Position numbers and translations under genes: made by a program
The notes under the pieces: generated by a model
What the model saw: the letters and a program-made list of their open reading frames with translations, nothing else
The model's database searches: none
Told to the model about the DNA's origin: nothing
Part shown: positions 15,510-24,342 of the stretch, one piece after another
Position numbering within the stretch: position 1 is the stretch's first letter
Layout of the letters: every line of letters begins with the position of its first letter
DNA from: G020354785 sp964534745
GTDB taxonomy: Bacteria > Bacteroidota > Bacteroidia > Bacteroidales > UBA10428
Assembly: GCA_964534745.1 (NCBI GenBank)
Contig: CAZHQW010000001.1
Span: 62,001-126,000, forward strand
Reading direction: 5' to 3'
Length of the DNA stretch: 64,000 nt

Positions 15510-17894
15510 TCAGTTTAGTGTATAGGTTAATCCGAGCCGTATATTTCTTCCCAGCTGCGGATTATATGGAATGTCTTCAATAAGGCTGCTGGCATTAAGG
15601 CCACTGTACTGTTCATTAAACAAATTAATTACTTTGATGTAGGCACGAAGACTATTGCTTATTTTATAACTGGCCACGGCATCAACAGTATAGTAGCCGT
15701 CTACTTTCCTGAAAAGATCCTTATATAAATCCTCGATGGGTATTAGTACCCTCAGCCATTTTGTTTCCCAGGTATTTTCAAAATGAATGTACAGGTTTTT
15801 TACCGGGTAGAATGAAACTTTCAGATGCCCGATGTGGCTTGGCATAAGTTTAAAACTTTCAATCAGGGCCTCCAGTTCCGGTATGGTTTCTCCCTTTTTT
15901 GAGAAAGCAACATTTATCTCTGCATCAAGCCTTATTGACTTTATTATGTTCTTTTTTCTTAAAGTAAGCTGCAGTCCGTATAACCGTGAAACCTTATTTT
16001 CTGCATTTTCTTTGGTCAGTATTGAATCATTTATTGCAAGGGGAAGATTAAATGCGTTTTTATCCAGCTTGACAACGCTAAAATGGTTTTTTATGGCATT
16101 ATAAAATATTGCTATGTCTGCGTCAATATCCCAGAAAATCTTGCTGTTCACTCCCAATTCATATGATTCGAATTTTTCAGGTTTAAGCTTATATGACATG
16201 ATATCAGTTCTTAAGCTGGCCGGGACCATTACATAATAAACGCTATCGGCATTTTCTCCTGCAGGATATGCCAGTGATTCGAATACCATTGATGCAGGGG
16301 GTGCTTTGTATGCATATCCTATAAAGCCTCTTACCGATGTACGGTTGCTGATTTTGTAAAGTGATGCAAGACGGGGACTGAAATTTATACCGTAGCGTGA
16401 ATTATCATCAAAACGGAGTCCCCCCATAATTCTGAATTTGTCCTTTACAAAATATCCCTGCATAAAAACAGACCCTGTATTATAGTTTAGCGGGTTCCAC
16501 CCGAATCTCCCAAGCAAACTGTCAACAGGCAGATCATCGGGGTTATATATTTTGTATTTTTCCGGATTAAAAGGGGATTTAAGATAATTGGTCAGCGGAA
16601 GGTCCTGCGATGCCTGGTAAGAGATGCCTGTGACAATTTCAAGGTTTTTAAACGGATAAATAGTTAACAATTGTTCGGCAAAGAAATCATCAGATGCTGA
16701 ATAAAGGTAGGTCATATCCCGGTTTTCAACAAAAGTAAGGCCCAGGCTTGTGTTATTATCAAGCCTGTAGGAGAGGCTTGACAGGTTTGTCGAGAACAGG
16801 ATTCTTTTCCATTCTTTTTTATAGCTGAGGGTAGCCCTGTGTATATTCTCTCCCCAGTAATTCTGGGGATTATTGTATTTGTAAAGAAAGGTGTTTTTGC
16901 CTATTGAGCTGTGCGTGCGTCTGTACATATTGTTATATGACATCTCTATGCCCCTGTATCTGAGGTTTAATCCTATCATGTGGCTTCCTGATGCAAGTTC
17001 TTCCATCTCGGGCTCAAATACATCACCTTCGTAACCACTGTAATATATGAGTTCTTTAAATTCGTCCTCCGTAATATTCAGGTTTTTAATTCCATTTTGA
17101 ACAATGTATGAAGGTTCATAGCTGTTGCCATTGATTACAACCTGTTTCTTTAACTGAATGAAATAATTGAGTGGATTGTAAAATTTTCTTACATCATATT
17201 TGATATTCATGTTATTAAATTCCGATTTGCTGCCGTAAAAGCTATACTGAAGAATATTCTTATTTTTACCGGCCTTGCCTCCAATCATGAAATTGATGTA
17301 ATTATACTCGTTTTCTCCCAGGCTTATATCTCCCTGTGCAAATGTGCCCTTATCAGCTTCCCTTGTAATTATATTAATTACTCCCGATACGGCATCTGCT
17401 CCATAAACCGCAGCGGAGGGACCATAAATAATTTCCACTCTCTCTGCCTGCCTTATGGGGAGCTGTGCCCCTACAGGCATCCCTGTTACCACTGAAGGCT
17501 TGATTGGAATCCCGTTAATAAGTATCTTAGTGTAAAAATTCCCTGTAAGACCTCTAACCTGGTATGTTTCGCCTGTTTCTCCCGAACCTGGCTGAGAGAC
17601 TTTAATACCCGGCAGGGATTTTAAAACATCTGCCAGTGATGTATACTGGTTATTGATAATTTCTTCATGTGTAACCAGGTGAATAGTTACGGGCAAATCA
17701 CTTATATATTTTGAGCTGCGGCTAACTGATATTATTTTAACCTCAGATGTGTCTTTGTGTTCTATTATATTGGAGGCTCCAAGCAAGTACCTCTCTGTTC
17801 TGAAAAGCTGTGTGCTGTCACTTTGGCCGCTTACAAAATGAAAATGAACTGTAAACAGGAAAAAGGCAATATTATAAATGCAACTGTTGTGCAT
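15510..17894 (-). CDS. TonB-dependent outer-membrane receptor
   Basis: This 794-residue protein has a signal peptide ending near VSGQS. A plug domain spans about 65-180 (TSLADVLKSLPGIKV, YQVRGLTGNFYTKILINGIP, RVEIIYGPSAAVYGADAVSG), and a 22-strand barrel follows to the C-terminus (LGRNIRLGLTYTLN). There is no carboxypeptidase-regulatory N-domain and no SusD partner, so it looks like a cobalamin, siderophore or metal type receptor rather than a glycan SusC. It is flanked in the same operon by a LytTR regulator (15 nt upstream) and a SpoIIE phosphatase (13 nt downstream), which suggests signalling coupled to uptake. Substrate unknown. Confidence 0.9.
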   Translation of the reverse strand: MHNSCIYNIAFFLFTVHFHFVSGQSDSTQLFRTERYLLGASNIIEHKDTSEVKIISVSRSSKYISDLPVTIHLVTHEEIINNQYTSLADVLKSLPGIKVSQPGSGETGETYQVRGLTGNFYTKILINGIPIKPSVVTGMPVGAQLPIRQAERVEIIYGPSAAVYGADAVSGVINIITREADKGTFAQGDISLGENEYNYINFMIGGKAGKNKNILQYSFYGSKSEFNNMNIKYDVRKFYNPLNYFIQLKKQVVINGNSYEPSYIVQNGIKNLNITEDEFKELIYYSGYEGDVFEPEMEELASGSHMIGLNLRYRGIEMSYNNMYRRTHSSIGKNTFLYKYNNPQNYWGENIHRATLSYKKEWKRILFSTNLSSLSYRLDNNTSLGLTFVENRDMTYLYSASDDFFAEQLLTIYPFKNLEIVTGISYQASQDLPLTNYLKSPFNPEKYKIYNPDDLPVDSLLGRFGWNPLNYNTGSVFMQGYFVKDKFRIMGGLRFDDNSRYGINFSPRLASLYKISNRTSVRGFIGYAYKAPPASMVFESLAYPAGENADSVYYVMVPASLRTDIMSYKLKPEKFESYELGVNSKIFWDIDADIAIFYNAIKNHFSVVKLDKNAFNLPLAINDSILTKENAENKVSRLYGLQLTLRKKNIIKSIRLDAEINVAFSKKGETIPELEALIESFKLMPSHIGHLKVSFYPVKNLYIHFENTWETKWLRVLIPIEDLYKDLFRKVDGYYTVDAVASYKISNSLRAYIKVINLFNEQYSGLNASSLIEDIPYNPQLGRNIRLGLTYTLN

Positions 17895-17909
17895 ATCGCA
17901 AAATGTCAG

Positions 17910-18758
17910 TTATTCAGTATATTTTGAGAAGGCTTCAATAACACCGGGTACATATGTTTTTGACACGGGAAGGCTGATCTTCTGCTCAGTATCAAGCTCA
18001 AGAAATAAACCGTTTTTGTCTTTTCGCATAATCTTGACTTTTTCAAAGTTCACCATATATGACCTGTGATTTCTCATAATATTTTTTGGCTGGAGCTTTG
18101 GTTCAAGGTTTTTCAGGGAGTTGCGGATAAGGTATTTTGCAAGCTTTCCGCTGTCAATATAATAAATTGTTACATAATTGTCGGTTGCTTCAAGATACAA
18201 CAGATCTTCAAGAAGTATTGAGAAACGCAGCGTTCCCTTTTCGTCATGAAAGGGGATCATTTTCTTCAGTGAGTCTGCATACTGTTCTTTTTCGACAAGA
18301 TCCTCAAGCTGCTTTGACTTAAAGCGCCACGAAAAGTAAAGCGTTAATATGGAATAAGGCAACAGTAGTACAAGCAAAGTGTTCCTGATTGAGATTTTAA
18401 ATATTTCCGTAATTATTCTTTTGTCATGTAAAAATAGCTTCATAAAAGCCGCATAAAAAGCCGCCATGCTTAATATTTCAGCTATAATCCATGCACCATA
18501 CTGTAAATGATTTATTTTTCTTTTTTTACTGTAGTAGAACATTATAACCCTGCTTATTACTATTACCATTACACCGGTCAGGATTATCAGGCTGGAATAT
18601 AATAATAACTGGATCTGGTTTATATCCCATTTGTTCATTCCAAAGGGAGAATAAATGTTGATGAATGCAAGAGCGAAAGCAGCAGTGAACAATACTGTCC
18701 TTATGATATTATGCTTATTTGTTAAATATTCAGGTATTGAATTTTCCCATACAGGCAT
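17910..18758 (-). CDS. Membrane-anchored LytTR-family transcriptional regulator
   Basis: This 282-residue protein has four hydrophobic helices in the first 140 residues, two near 17-55 and two near 85-135. A LytTR DNA-binding domain occupies about 175-275 (LLYLEATDNYVTIYY, IMRNHRSYMVNFEKV). No receiver domain is present, so it is a one-component, membrane-tethered regulator rather than a two-component response regulator. It is the first gene of the unit with the TonB-dependent receptor and SpoIIE phosphatase and may control that unit. The 336 nt upstream, shared with the divergent ferredoxin oxidoreductase operon, is AT-rich and has no gene. Confidence 0.88.
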   Translation of the reverse strand: MPVWENSIPEYLTNKHNIIRTVLFTAAFALAFINIYSPFGMNKWDINQIQLLLYSSLIILTGVMVIVISRVIMFYYSKKRKINHLQYGAWIIAEILSMAAFYAAFMKLFLHDKRIITEIFKISIRNTLLVLLLPYSILTLYFSWRFKSKQLEDLVEKEQYADSLKKMIPFHDEKGTLRFSILLEDLLYLEATDNYVTIYYIDSGKLAKYLIRNSLKNLEPKLQPKNIMRNHRSYMVNFEKVKIMRKDKNGLFLELDTEQKISLPVSKTYVPGVIEAFSKYTE

Positions 18759-19022
18759 ATGATACTATTTTAATTATAAATATTTCGTTATTAACAAAAT
18801 TAGGGATTAAGGCGAGAATTTCATGTTTATTTCATGATAAAAATATTAACTATTAAAAAAAATAATTCATCCCTGTATTTTGAATTTCACCCCATATACT
18901 GAAATTTTATACCAATGAACTCCGGAAGGTACCTATAATTTGTCTATTTAGGCATATATGGTATTATTTTGTATGCAAGTCTTAGTTAAATACTTTGGAT
19001 ATCAGAACATTTATTAAAAGAG

Positions 19023-19054
19023 TTTGTTAGTATTAAAAAATAACAATCTCTTTG
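19023..19054 (+). promoter_or_regulatory. Candidate promoter of the 2-oxoacid:ferredoxin oxidoreductase operon
   Basis: TTTG (19023-19026), 20 nt, TCTCTTTG (19047-19054) matches the Bacteroidota TTTG / TAnnTTTG pattern with one mismatch, leaving a leader of about 34 nt before the ATG at 19095. Confidence 0.45.
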
Positions 19055-19094
19055 TTTTTTATATTATGTTTTATAACAAATTTAATTTCCGAGT

Positions 19095-19334
19095 ATGGCC
19101 AAAGTAAGGGGTGCAATTGTTGTTGATATTGAACGGTGCAAGGGATGTGAGATATGTGTTGAATCATGTCCGCCAAAGGTTATAAAGATGGAAAAAAGGG
19201 TTAACAGCAAGGGTTATCACTATGCATATATGGAAATACCTGAATTATGTACTGGTTGTGAAAATTGCGCTATTGTCTGTCCCGATGCCGTTATTACTGT
19301 ATACAGAGTAAAAGTCACAGAACAAAAAGCCTAA
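19095..19334 (+). CDS. korD: 2-oxoacid:ferredoxin oxidoreductase, ferredoxin (delta) subunit
   Basis: This 79-residue ferredoxin has two 4Fe-4S motifs, CKGCEICVESCP (about 14-25) and CTGCENCAIVCP (about 53-64). It is the small electron-transfer subunit of four-subunit KOR/VOR enzymes and leads the operon. The alpha-subunit ATG follows its stop by 5 nt. Whether the complex prefers 2-oxoglutarate or branched-chain 2-oxoacids cannot be settled from sequence by eye. Confidence 0.85.
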   Translation: MAKVRGAIVVDIERCKGCEICVESCPPKVIKMEKRVNSKGYHYAYMEIPELCTGCENCAIVCPDAVITVYRVKVTEQKA

Positions 19335-19339
19335 AGACT

Positions 19340-20410
19340 ATGGGTGAAATAAGGTTAATGAAAGGAAATGAAGCAATTGCTGAAGCTGCAATAAGAGCCG
19401 GATGCGATGCTTATTTTGGATACCCCATAACTCCCCAGTCAGAAATTATTGAGTACCTGGCCAGGCAGGAACCCCAAAAAAGGACGGGCATGGTGCTTCT
19501 GCAGGCCGAGAGTGAGATAGCCGCAATAAATATGGTTTATGGTGCGGGCGGAACCGGAAAGAAAGCTATGACATCATCATCAAGTCCGGGCATCAGCCTC
19601 ATGCAGGAAGGTATCTCCTATATGGCAGGCTCAGAGATACCCTGTCTTATTGTTAATATTGTAAGGGGAGGTCCCGGACTGGGAACAATACAGCCATCGC
19701 AGGCAGACTATTTGCAGGCCACCAAGGGAGGAGGACATGGGGATTACAAGCTTCTTGTACTGGCCCCTTCATCGGTGCAGGAAATGGCTGATTTTGTCCC
19801 CCTTGCTTTCGACCTTGCATTTAAATACAGAAATCCGGCAATGATCCTGTCGGACGGGGTAATAGGACAAATGATGGAAAAGGTTGAATTGTTCGAGCAG
19901 ATGCCACGAAGCACGGAATTTGATCAGTCATGGGTAACAACAGGAAAAAGACATGACAGGGAAAGAAATATTCTTACCTCGCTTGACCTTGATCCTGCAC
20001 GTTTTGAAAGACATAACCACCATTTGCAGGAGAAATACAGAAAAATGAAGGAGAACGAAGTGCGGTATGAAAAAATTGACTGTGATGATGCCGAGTATAT
20101 CCTTGTTGCCTACGGTTCTGCCGCGCGAATATGCCAGAAATCTATCAGGCTGGCCAGGGAGGAAGGGATAAAGCTGGGATTATTGCGACCTGTTACGCTG
20201 TTCCCGTTCCCGTCTGATGAGGTCGCAAAGCTGGCTGAACATGTTAAGGGATTTTTGGATGTTGAATTAAATGCGGGTCAGATGGTTGAAGATGTGAAAC
20301 TGGCCGTCGGGAAAAAAGTGAATGTTGAATTCTACGGGCGAATGGGAGGCATGATACCTACTCCTGTTGAAATTCTGGATGTCTTTAAGGAAAAATTTAC
20401 CGGAGGATAA
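19340..20410 (+). CDS. korA: 2-oxoacid:ferredoxin oxidoreductase, alpha subunit (KorA/VorB)
   Basis: This 356-residue pyrimidine-binding and transketolase-like subunit has the alpha-subunit signature GCDAYFGYPITPQSEI near residues 20-35 and a serine-rich stretch TSSSSPGISLMQEG. ATG 19340 is chosen rather than the upstream 19265 start, because the extension would overlap the ferredoxin gene and read as its shifted frame. With the beta, gamma and delta subunits it oxidatively decarboxylates a 2-oxoacid to the acyl-CoA with reduced ferredoxin, or runs in reverse for CO2 fixation. The ferredoxin could feed the hydrogenases upstream. Confidence 0.88.
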   Translation: MGEIRLMKGNEAIAEAAIRAGCDAYFGYPITPQSEIIEYLARQEPQKRTGMVLLQAESEIAAINMVYGAGGTGKKAMTSSSSPGISLMQEGISYMAGSEIPCLIVNIVRGGPGLGTIQPSQADYLQATKGGGHGDYKLLVLAPSSVQEMADFVPLAFDLAFKYRNPAMILSDGVIGQMMEKVELFEQMPRSTEFDQSWVTTGKRHDRERNILTSLDLDPARFERHNHHLQEKYRKMKENEVRYEKIDCDDAEYILVAYGSAARICQKSIRLAREEGIKLGLLRPVTLFPFPSDEVAKLAEHVKGFLDVELNAGQMVEDVKLAVGKKVNVEFYGRMGGMIPTPVEILDVFKEKFTGG

Positions 20411-20413
20411 AAT

Positions 20414-21193
20414 ATGGATGTACAGGATATAATTAAAGAAGAAAACCTGGTCTTCAAAAAGACCAGACTGATGACGGACAATATCCTGTCCTATTGTCCG
20501 GGATGCGGACATGGTGTTGCACACAGGATATTAATGGAAGTTATTGATGAAATGGGTATTGCCGAAGATACAATTGGTATTGCACCTGTTGGCTGCTCGG
20601 TTTTCGCCTATGAGTTTATGAATGTTGATATGCAGCAGGTGCCACATGGAAGGGCCCCGGCCACAGCTACCGGAATAAAAAGATGCTGGCCCGAAAAATA
20701 TGTATTTACATACCAGGGTGACGGCGACCTCGCAGCTATTGGCACGTCAGAAACCATTCATGCATGTAACAGGGGTGAAAATATCACTATCATATTTATT
20801 AATAATGGAATATACGGAATGACCGGCGGACAGATGGCACCTACAACCCTGGCAGGAATGAAATCTTCCACAACTCCCTATGGCAGGGATACAAGGCTTA
20901 TGGGCAATCCGATAAAAATGACCGAGTTAATCGCATATCTGCCCGGCACTTATTATGTATCAAGACAGGCGGTTCATACGCCACTGAGCGTACGTAAAGC
21001 AAAGAAAGCTGTGCGCAAGGCATTTGAAACCCAGAAGCTAAATAAAGGCCTGTCATTTGTTGAGATAGTATCGAACTGCAACTCCGGCTGGAAAATGACA
21101 CCCGTGGAAGCAAATAAATGGATGGAACAGAATATGTTTCCCTTTTATCCGCTCGGGGATATTAAAGTGGACGGAGAAATAGTCAGTAAATAA
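20414..21193 (+). CDS. korB: 2-oxoacid:ferredoxin oxidoreductase, beta subunit
   Basis: This 259-residue thiamine-diphosphate subunit has the substrate-side motif YCPGCGHG at about residue 29. The TPP/Mg motif GDGDLAAIG runs to IFINNGIYGMTGGQ (about residues 102-137). The start is 3 nt after the alpha-subunit stop. Length and motifs match the KorB/VorA type. A further Cys (VSNCNSGW) lies near the C-terminus. Confidence 0.9.
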   Translation: MDVQDIIKEENLVFKKTRLMTDNILSYCPGCGHGVAHRILMEVIDEMGIAEDTIGIAPVGCSVFAYEFMNVDMQQVPHGRAPATATGIKRCWPEKYVFTYQGDGDLAAIGTSETIHACNRGENITIIFINNGIYGMTGGQMAPTTLAGMKSSTTPYGRDTRLMGNPIKMTELIAYLPGTYYVSRQAVHTPLSVRKAKKAVRKAFETQKLNKGLSFVEIVSNCNSGWKMTPVEANKWMEQNMFPFYPLGDIKVDGEIVSK

Positions 21194-21203
21194 AACAACA
21201 AAA

Positions 21204-21749
21204 ATGAACGAAGAAATTATAATGGCCGGCTTTGGGGGACAGGGAATACTGTCCATGGGAAGTATTCTGGCATACTCAGGGATACTGGAAGAAAGGGAGG
21301 TAAGCTGGATGCCTTCTTACGGACCGGAGATGAGGGGAGGGACAGCAAACGTTATAGTGATACTGAGCAGTGAAAGAATAAGCTCTCCCATTATAAATGC
21401 ATTTGATTCTGCCATACTGTTAAACCAGCAGTCACTGGACAAATTTGAAAAAACCGTAAAAAAGGGCGGATTGTTACTTTATGACACCAATGGCATAACA
21501 AGGCACCCCGAACGCACCGATATTAAGATATACCAGGTTGAGGCGGCTGCTGAGGCCGCAAAACTGGCATCAACAAAAACATTTAATATGATCGTACTCG
21601 GGGCATTTCTGAAAATAAAACCACTTGTTAAATTTGAGAATGTAATAACCGGACTCAAAAAAGCACTGCCCGAAAGACATCACCATCTGATTCCTTTAAA
21701 TGAGGAAGCAATTAAAAGAGGTATGGAGATTGTCAAATCATATCAATGA
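21204..21749 (+). CDS. korC: 2-oxoacid:ferredoxin oxidoreductase, gamma subunit
   Basis: This 181-residue gamma domain opens with MAGFGGQGILSMG (about residues 7-19) and contains the family stretch SWMPSYGPEMRGGTAN. It completes a D-A-B-C gene order. Spacing from the beta gene is 10 nt. It is the last gene of the unit. A short 6-bp hairpin 5 nt after the stop lacks a T-tract and is not called as a terminator. Confidence 0.9.
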   Translation: MNEEIIMAGFGGQGILSMGSILAYSGILEEREVSWMPSYGPEMRGGTANVIVILSSERISSPIINAFDSAILLNQQSLDKFEKTVKKGGLLLYDTNGITRHPERTDIKIYQVEAAAEAAKLASTKTFNMIVLGAFLKIKPLVKFENVITGLKKALPERHHHLIPLNEEAIKRGMEIVKSYQ

Positions 21750-21850
21750 CTAATATCACCAGTTTAAGGTGATGCTTGTCATACACCTTCCGTTATAAAA
21801 ACTAATATTTATATGTAAATTGGAGTGAGATTAAATGCAATGGCAGAACC

Positions 21851-22456
21851 ATGCAAAAAATTCTTGCGTTATTTCTGGTTTCAGCTATAACTCTCACCGT
21901 TAAATCGCAATATAGCAAATTAAATGAATGTTGTTCACATTTTGGAATTAGTGTGTGCACAATTAATTCAGGCAGCGGACATGGATTAGGTATATCTCTG
22001 AATGCAAGTATTATTAAAGGCAAAAAATCTCTTGAAGCAGGAGCAATATACCAGGTGCGCGAAGATAAAATAGCGGGAGCAGACTTAAAATATAAAATCT
22101 TTCTAATCCGCAATGAATATTTTCTTTATGGTCGGAAATCCATATTTCCCTATTTTCAGTATAACCTGATTTATCACAAAGCGAGAGCCTGTAACCCGGT
22201 AATCATTAATAAAGACAAATCAACAACAGAACTGCACAGTGCCGTACCGGGAATTGTTGCCACTATCGAACATTATGCTTCACTGGGATTTCAGTTTAAA
22301 CTGGGCGACAGTTTCTATGCTGATAGCAATATAGGATTGGGAGTATATATAGGCTCACTAAACAAACAAAATAAACCCAGATGTCCCGGACTGCATAAGG
22401 ATAACTTCGGATTCACCACCTCCTTTAAAATAGGCATAGGATACAGAATTAATTAA
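21851..22456 (+). CDS. Putative secreted or outer-membrane beta-barrel protein
   Basis: This 201-residue protein has a signal peptide (about 1-19, ending VKSQ). Alternating hydrophobic/polar strands follow, with the glycine-rich end GFTTSFKIGIGYRIN typical of small outer-membrane barrels. It contains cysteine pairs (ECCSH and VCTINS; CNPV and CPG) that may form disulfides. I do not recognise a specific family. It is monocistronic between the kor operon and the flavin reductase gene. Confidence 0.65.
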   Translation: MQKILALFLVSAITLTVKSQYSKLNECCSHFGISVCTINSGSGHGLGISLNASIIKGKKSLEAGAIYQVREDKIAGADLKYKIFLIRNEYFLYGRKSIFPYFQYNLIYHKARACNPVIINKDKSTTELHSAVPGIVATIEHYASLGFQFKLGDSFYADSNIGLGVYIGSLNKQNKPRCPGLHKDNFGFTTSFKIGIGYRIN

Positions 22457-22545
22457 TTCCCCGCTTATATTGACATCAGAAATATTATTTTGCTAAAAAT
22501 GATATTTCATTAACTTTATTACCGTATTTTGTTTATTAAAATAAA

Positions 22546-23082
22546 ATGGCAACTGATAATCTGATAAATATAGATGCATTTTTTAAAGTTACCTATGGTC
22601 TCTATATTGTTAGTTCAAAGTTAAAAGACAAGCTGAACGGGTTCATTTCCAATTCAGTATTTCAGGTAACTGCTGAGCCTAACAAGTTTGCTGTCTGCTG
22701 CCACAAAAACAACTTTACTGCGACACTGATAAAAGAGAGTAATGTCTTTTCTGTATCTGTATTGCAAAAGGAAACAAAATCCCGATTAATAGGACTCTTT
22801 GGCTACAGAAGCGGGAGAGATGTGAACAAATATGAAAATGTGAACTATATTTTCGGAAAGGCTGGTGCACCTATTGTTATTGAGGACACTGTAGCATGGT
22901 TCGAGTGTAAAGTAACGCATACATTTGATGTAGGCACCCACCTGCTGTTCATTGGCGAGGTTGTCAGCAGTGATATAGTTAATTCCGAAGCCGAGCCCTT
23001 AACTTATACATATTACAGGGACGTAAAGAAGGGATTTGCCCCTGAAAATGCGCCTACATTTATTGACAGGAGCAGAATATAG
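22546..23082 (+). CDS. Flavin reductase-like FMN-binding protein
   Basis: This 178-residue protein of the flavin reductase split-barrel family has the N-terminal pattern ALxxxxYGLYIVSSK and a substrate-facing NSVFQVTAEP. The FMN-binding region has SVSVLQKET, and EVVSSDIV comes late in the fold. It resembles the flavin domain of high-molecular-weight rubredoxins. It lies 65 nt upstream of rubrerythrin on the same strand, so it is probably an NAD(P)H-to-rubredoxin or rubrerythrin electron donor in peroxide or oxygen reduction. Confidence 0.82.
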   Translation: MATDNLINIDAFFKVTYGLYIVSSKLKDKLNGFISNSVFQVTAEPNKFAVCCHKNNFTATLIKESNVFSVSVLQKETKSRLIGLFGYRSGRDVNKYENVNYIFGKAGAPIVIEDTVAWFECKVTHTFDVGTHLLFIGEVVSSDIVNSEAEPLTYTYYRDVKKGFAPENAPTFIDRSRI

Positions 23083-23147
23083 GATAGGGCAAGGGTAAGC
23101 GGACAGGCGGGGGGAAAATAAATGTTTAATAATATAAAATTTGAGAA

Positions 23148-23663
23148 ATGAGTAAAACAAAGGAAAATTTAAAAGCTGCTTTTGCAGGGGAGAGCCAGGC
23201 AAGAAATAAGTATATATATTTTGCCAAGGTAGCGAGAAATGAGGGCTTTCACTACATAGCAAAAATATTTGAAGAGACTGCCCGGAATGAGGAGCAGCAT
23301 GCCAAAGATGAGTTTAAGCTCCTTGAAGGCATAGGCGACACGGTTGCCAACCTTAAAGAAGCAATAGCAGGAGAAGATTACGAGGTTAAATCCATGTATC
23401 CCGAATTTGCGAGAATAGCCAGGGAAGAAGGTAATAATAAGGCTGCCGTGCTTTTTGAACAGATTGCCAAGGTTGAAGTGCACCACCGTGATAAATACAG
23501 GAAGCTTCTGGCTATGGTTGAGAACGGTACTGTTTATAAGAGAGAGAAGCCGGTAAAATGGAAATGCCTTAAATGCGGTTATGTGCATGAAGGTAATGAA
23601 CCTCCCATGAAATGTCCCTGCTGTCAGCACCCCAGAGAATATTTTGAGCCTGAGACGATCTAG
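23148..23663 (+). CDS. rbr: Rubrerythrin
   Basis: This 171-residue peroxide reductase of anaerobes has an N-terminal four-helix diiron domain with carboxylate ligands in AGESQARNKY, ETARNEEQHA, IAREEGNN and AKVEVHHRDKY. A C-terminal rubredoxin-like domain carries CLKCGY and CPCCQHP. The second CxxC reads CPCC, an extra cysteine compared with the common CPVC. It lies downstream of the flavin reductase and overlaps no gene if the HAD start at 23692 is used. Confidence 0.95.
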   Translation: MSKTKENLKAAFAGESQARNKYIYFAKVARNEGFHYIAKIFEETARNEEQHAKDEFKLLEGIGDTVANLKEAIAGEDYEVKSMYPEFARIAREEGNNKAAVLFEQIAKVEVHHRDKYRKLLAMVENGTVYKREKPVKWKCLKCGYVHEGNEPPMKCPCCQHPREYFEPETI

Positions 23664-23691
23664 TATTGATTCCCGGGATATTTTTTATCAG

Positions 23692-24342
23692 ATGACAGAT
23701 ACTATTATTTTTGATAACGAAGGAGTCATTGCCGATACTGAGCCTGTATGGGACAGGGAGCAGGAGGAGTTTCTTGGCAGAAGGGGTATTTTATATGAGA
23801 GAGACAGGACCAAGCATCTGCTTACAGGCCTCAGCCTTATTGAGGGCGTAAAGATTTTAAAAAGGGAATATAATATTAAAGGCGATGATGAACTGCTGGC
23901 CGGGGAAAGGCTGTCAATAGCAAAGGGACTGCTGGCAGCAAATGTGGACTTTGTAAACGGATTTAATGACTTTTTCAATACTGTAAGAAACAGTTATAAA
24001 ATGTGCGTTGCCACATCAATGCACCGGGAGCTGCTAAAAATCATTGATAAAAAGCTTTCTCTGAGCGAGTTGTTTAAGGGACAAATATACTCAATAGAGG
24101 AGGTGGACTATAAATCGAAACCCTTTCCGGACATATTCCTCTATGCAGCGCAAAAACTGAAATCTGAACCGGAGAATTGCCTTGTGATTGAGGATTCACC
24201 GAATGGTATAGAAGCGGCACTGCGTGCGGGCATGAAATGTATAGGAGTGGCAACCACTTATCCGCGCGAAAAACTGGGAAATGCAACCTTCACAGTTAAT
24301 TCCTTTGACGATATTAATATAGACTTAATCAGGGAGATTTGA
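23692..24342 (+). CDS. HAD-superfamily hydrolase, beta-phosphoglucomutase-like
   Basis: This 216-residue HAD phosphatase or mutase has a C1 cap. Motif I is FDNEGVIADTEP (nucleophile Asp8), motif II is ATSMH, and motif III/IV is KSKPFPDIF with VIEDSPNGIEAA. The usual second Asp of motif I (DxD) is Glu10. ATG 23692 is preferred over TTG 23644, which would overlap rubrerythrin. The last 18 nt overlap the converging nadD gene. Substrate unknown, probably a small sugar phosphate. Confidence 0.85.
   Translation: MTDTIIFDNEGVIADTEPVWDREQEEFLGRRGILYERDRTKHLLTGLSLIEGVKILKREYNIKGDDELLAGERLSIAKGLLAANVDFVNGFNDFFNTVRNSYKMCVATSMHRELLKIIDKKLSLSELFKGQIYSIEEVDYKSKPFPDIFLYAAQKLKSEPENCLVIEDSPNGIEAALRAGMKCIGVATTYPREKLGNATFTVNSFDDINIDLIREI

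Noticed and set aside
21755..21773. Hairpin ATCACC/GGTGAT after the kor operon as terminator
   Set aside because: Only 6 bp of stem and no T-tract follows.
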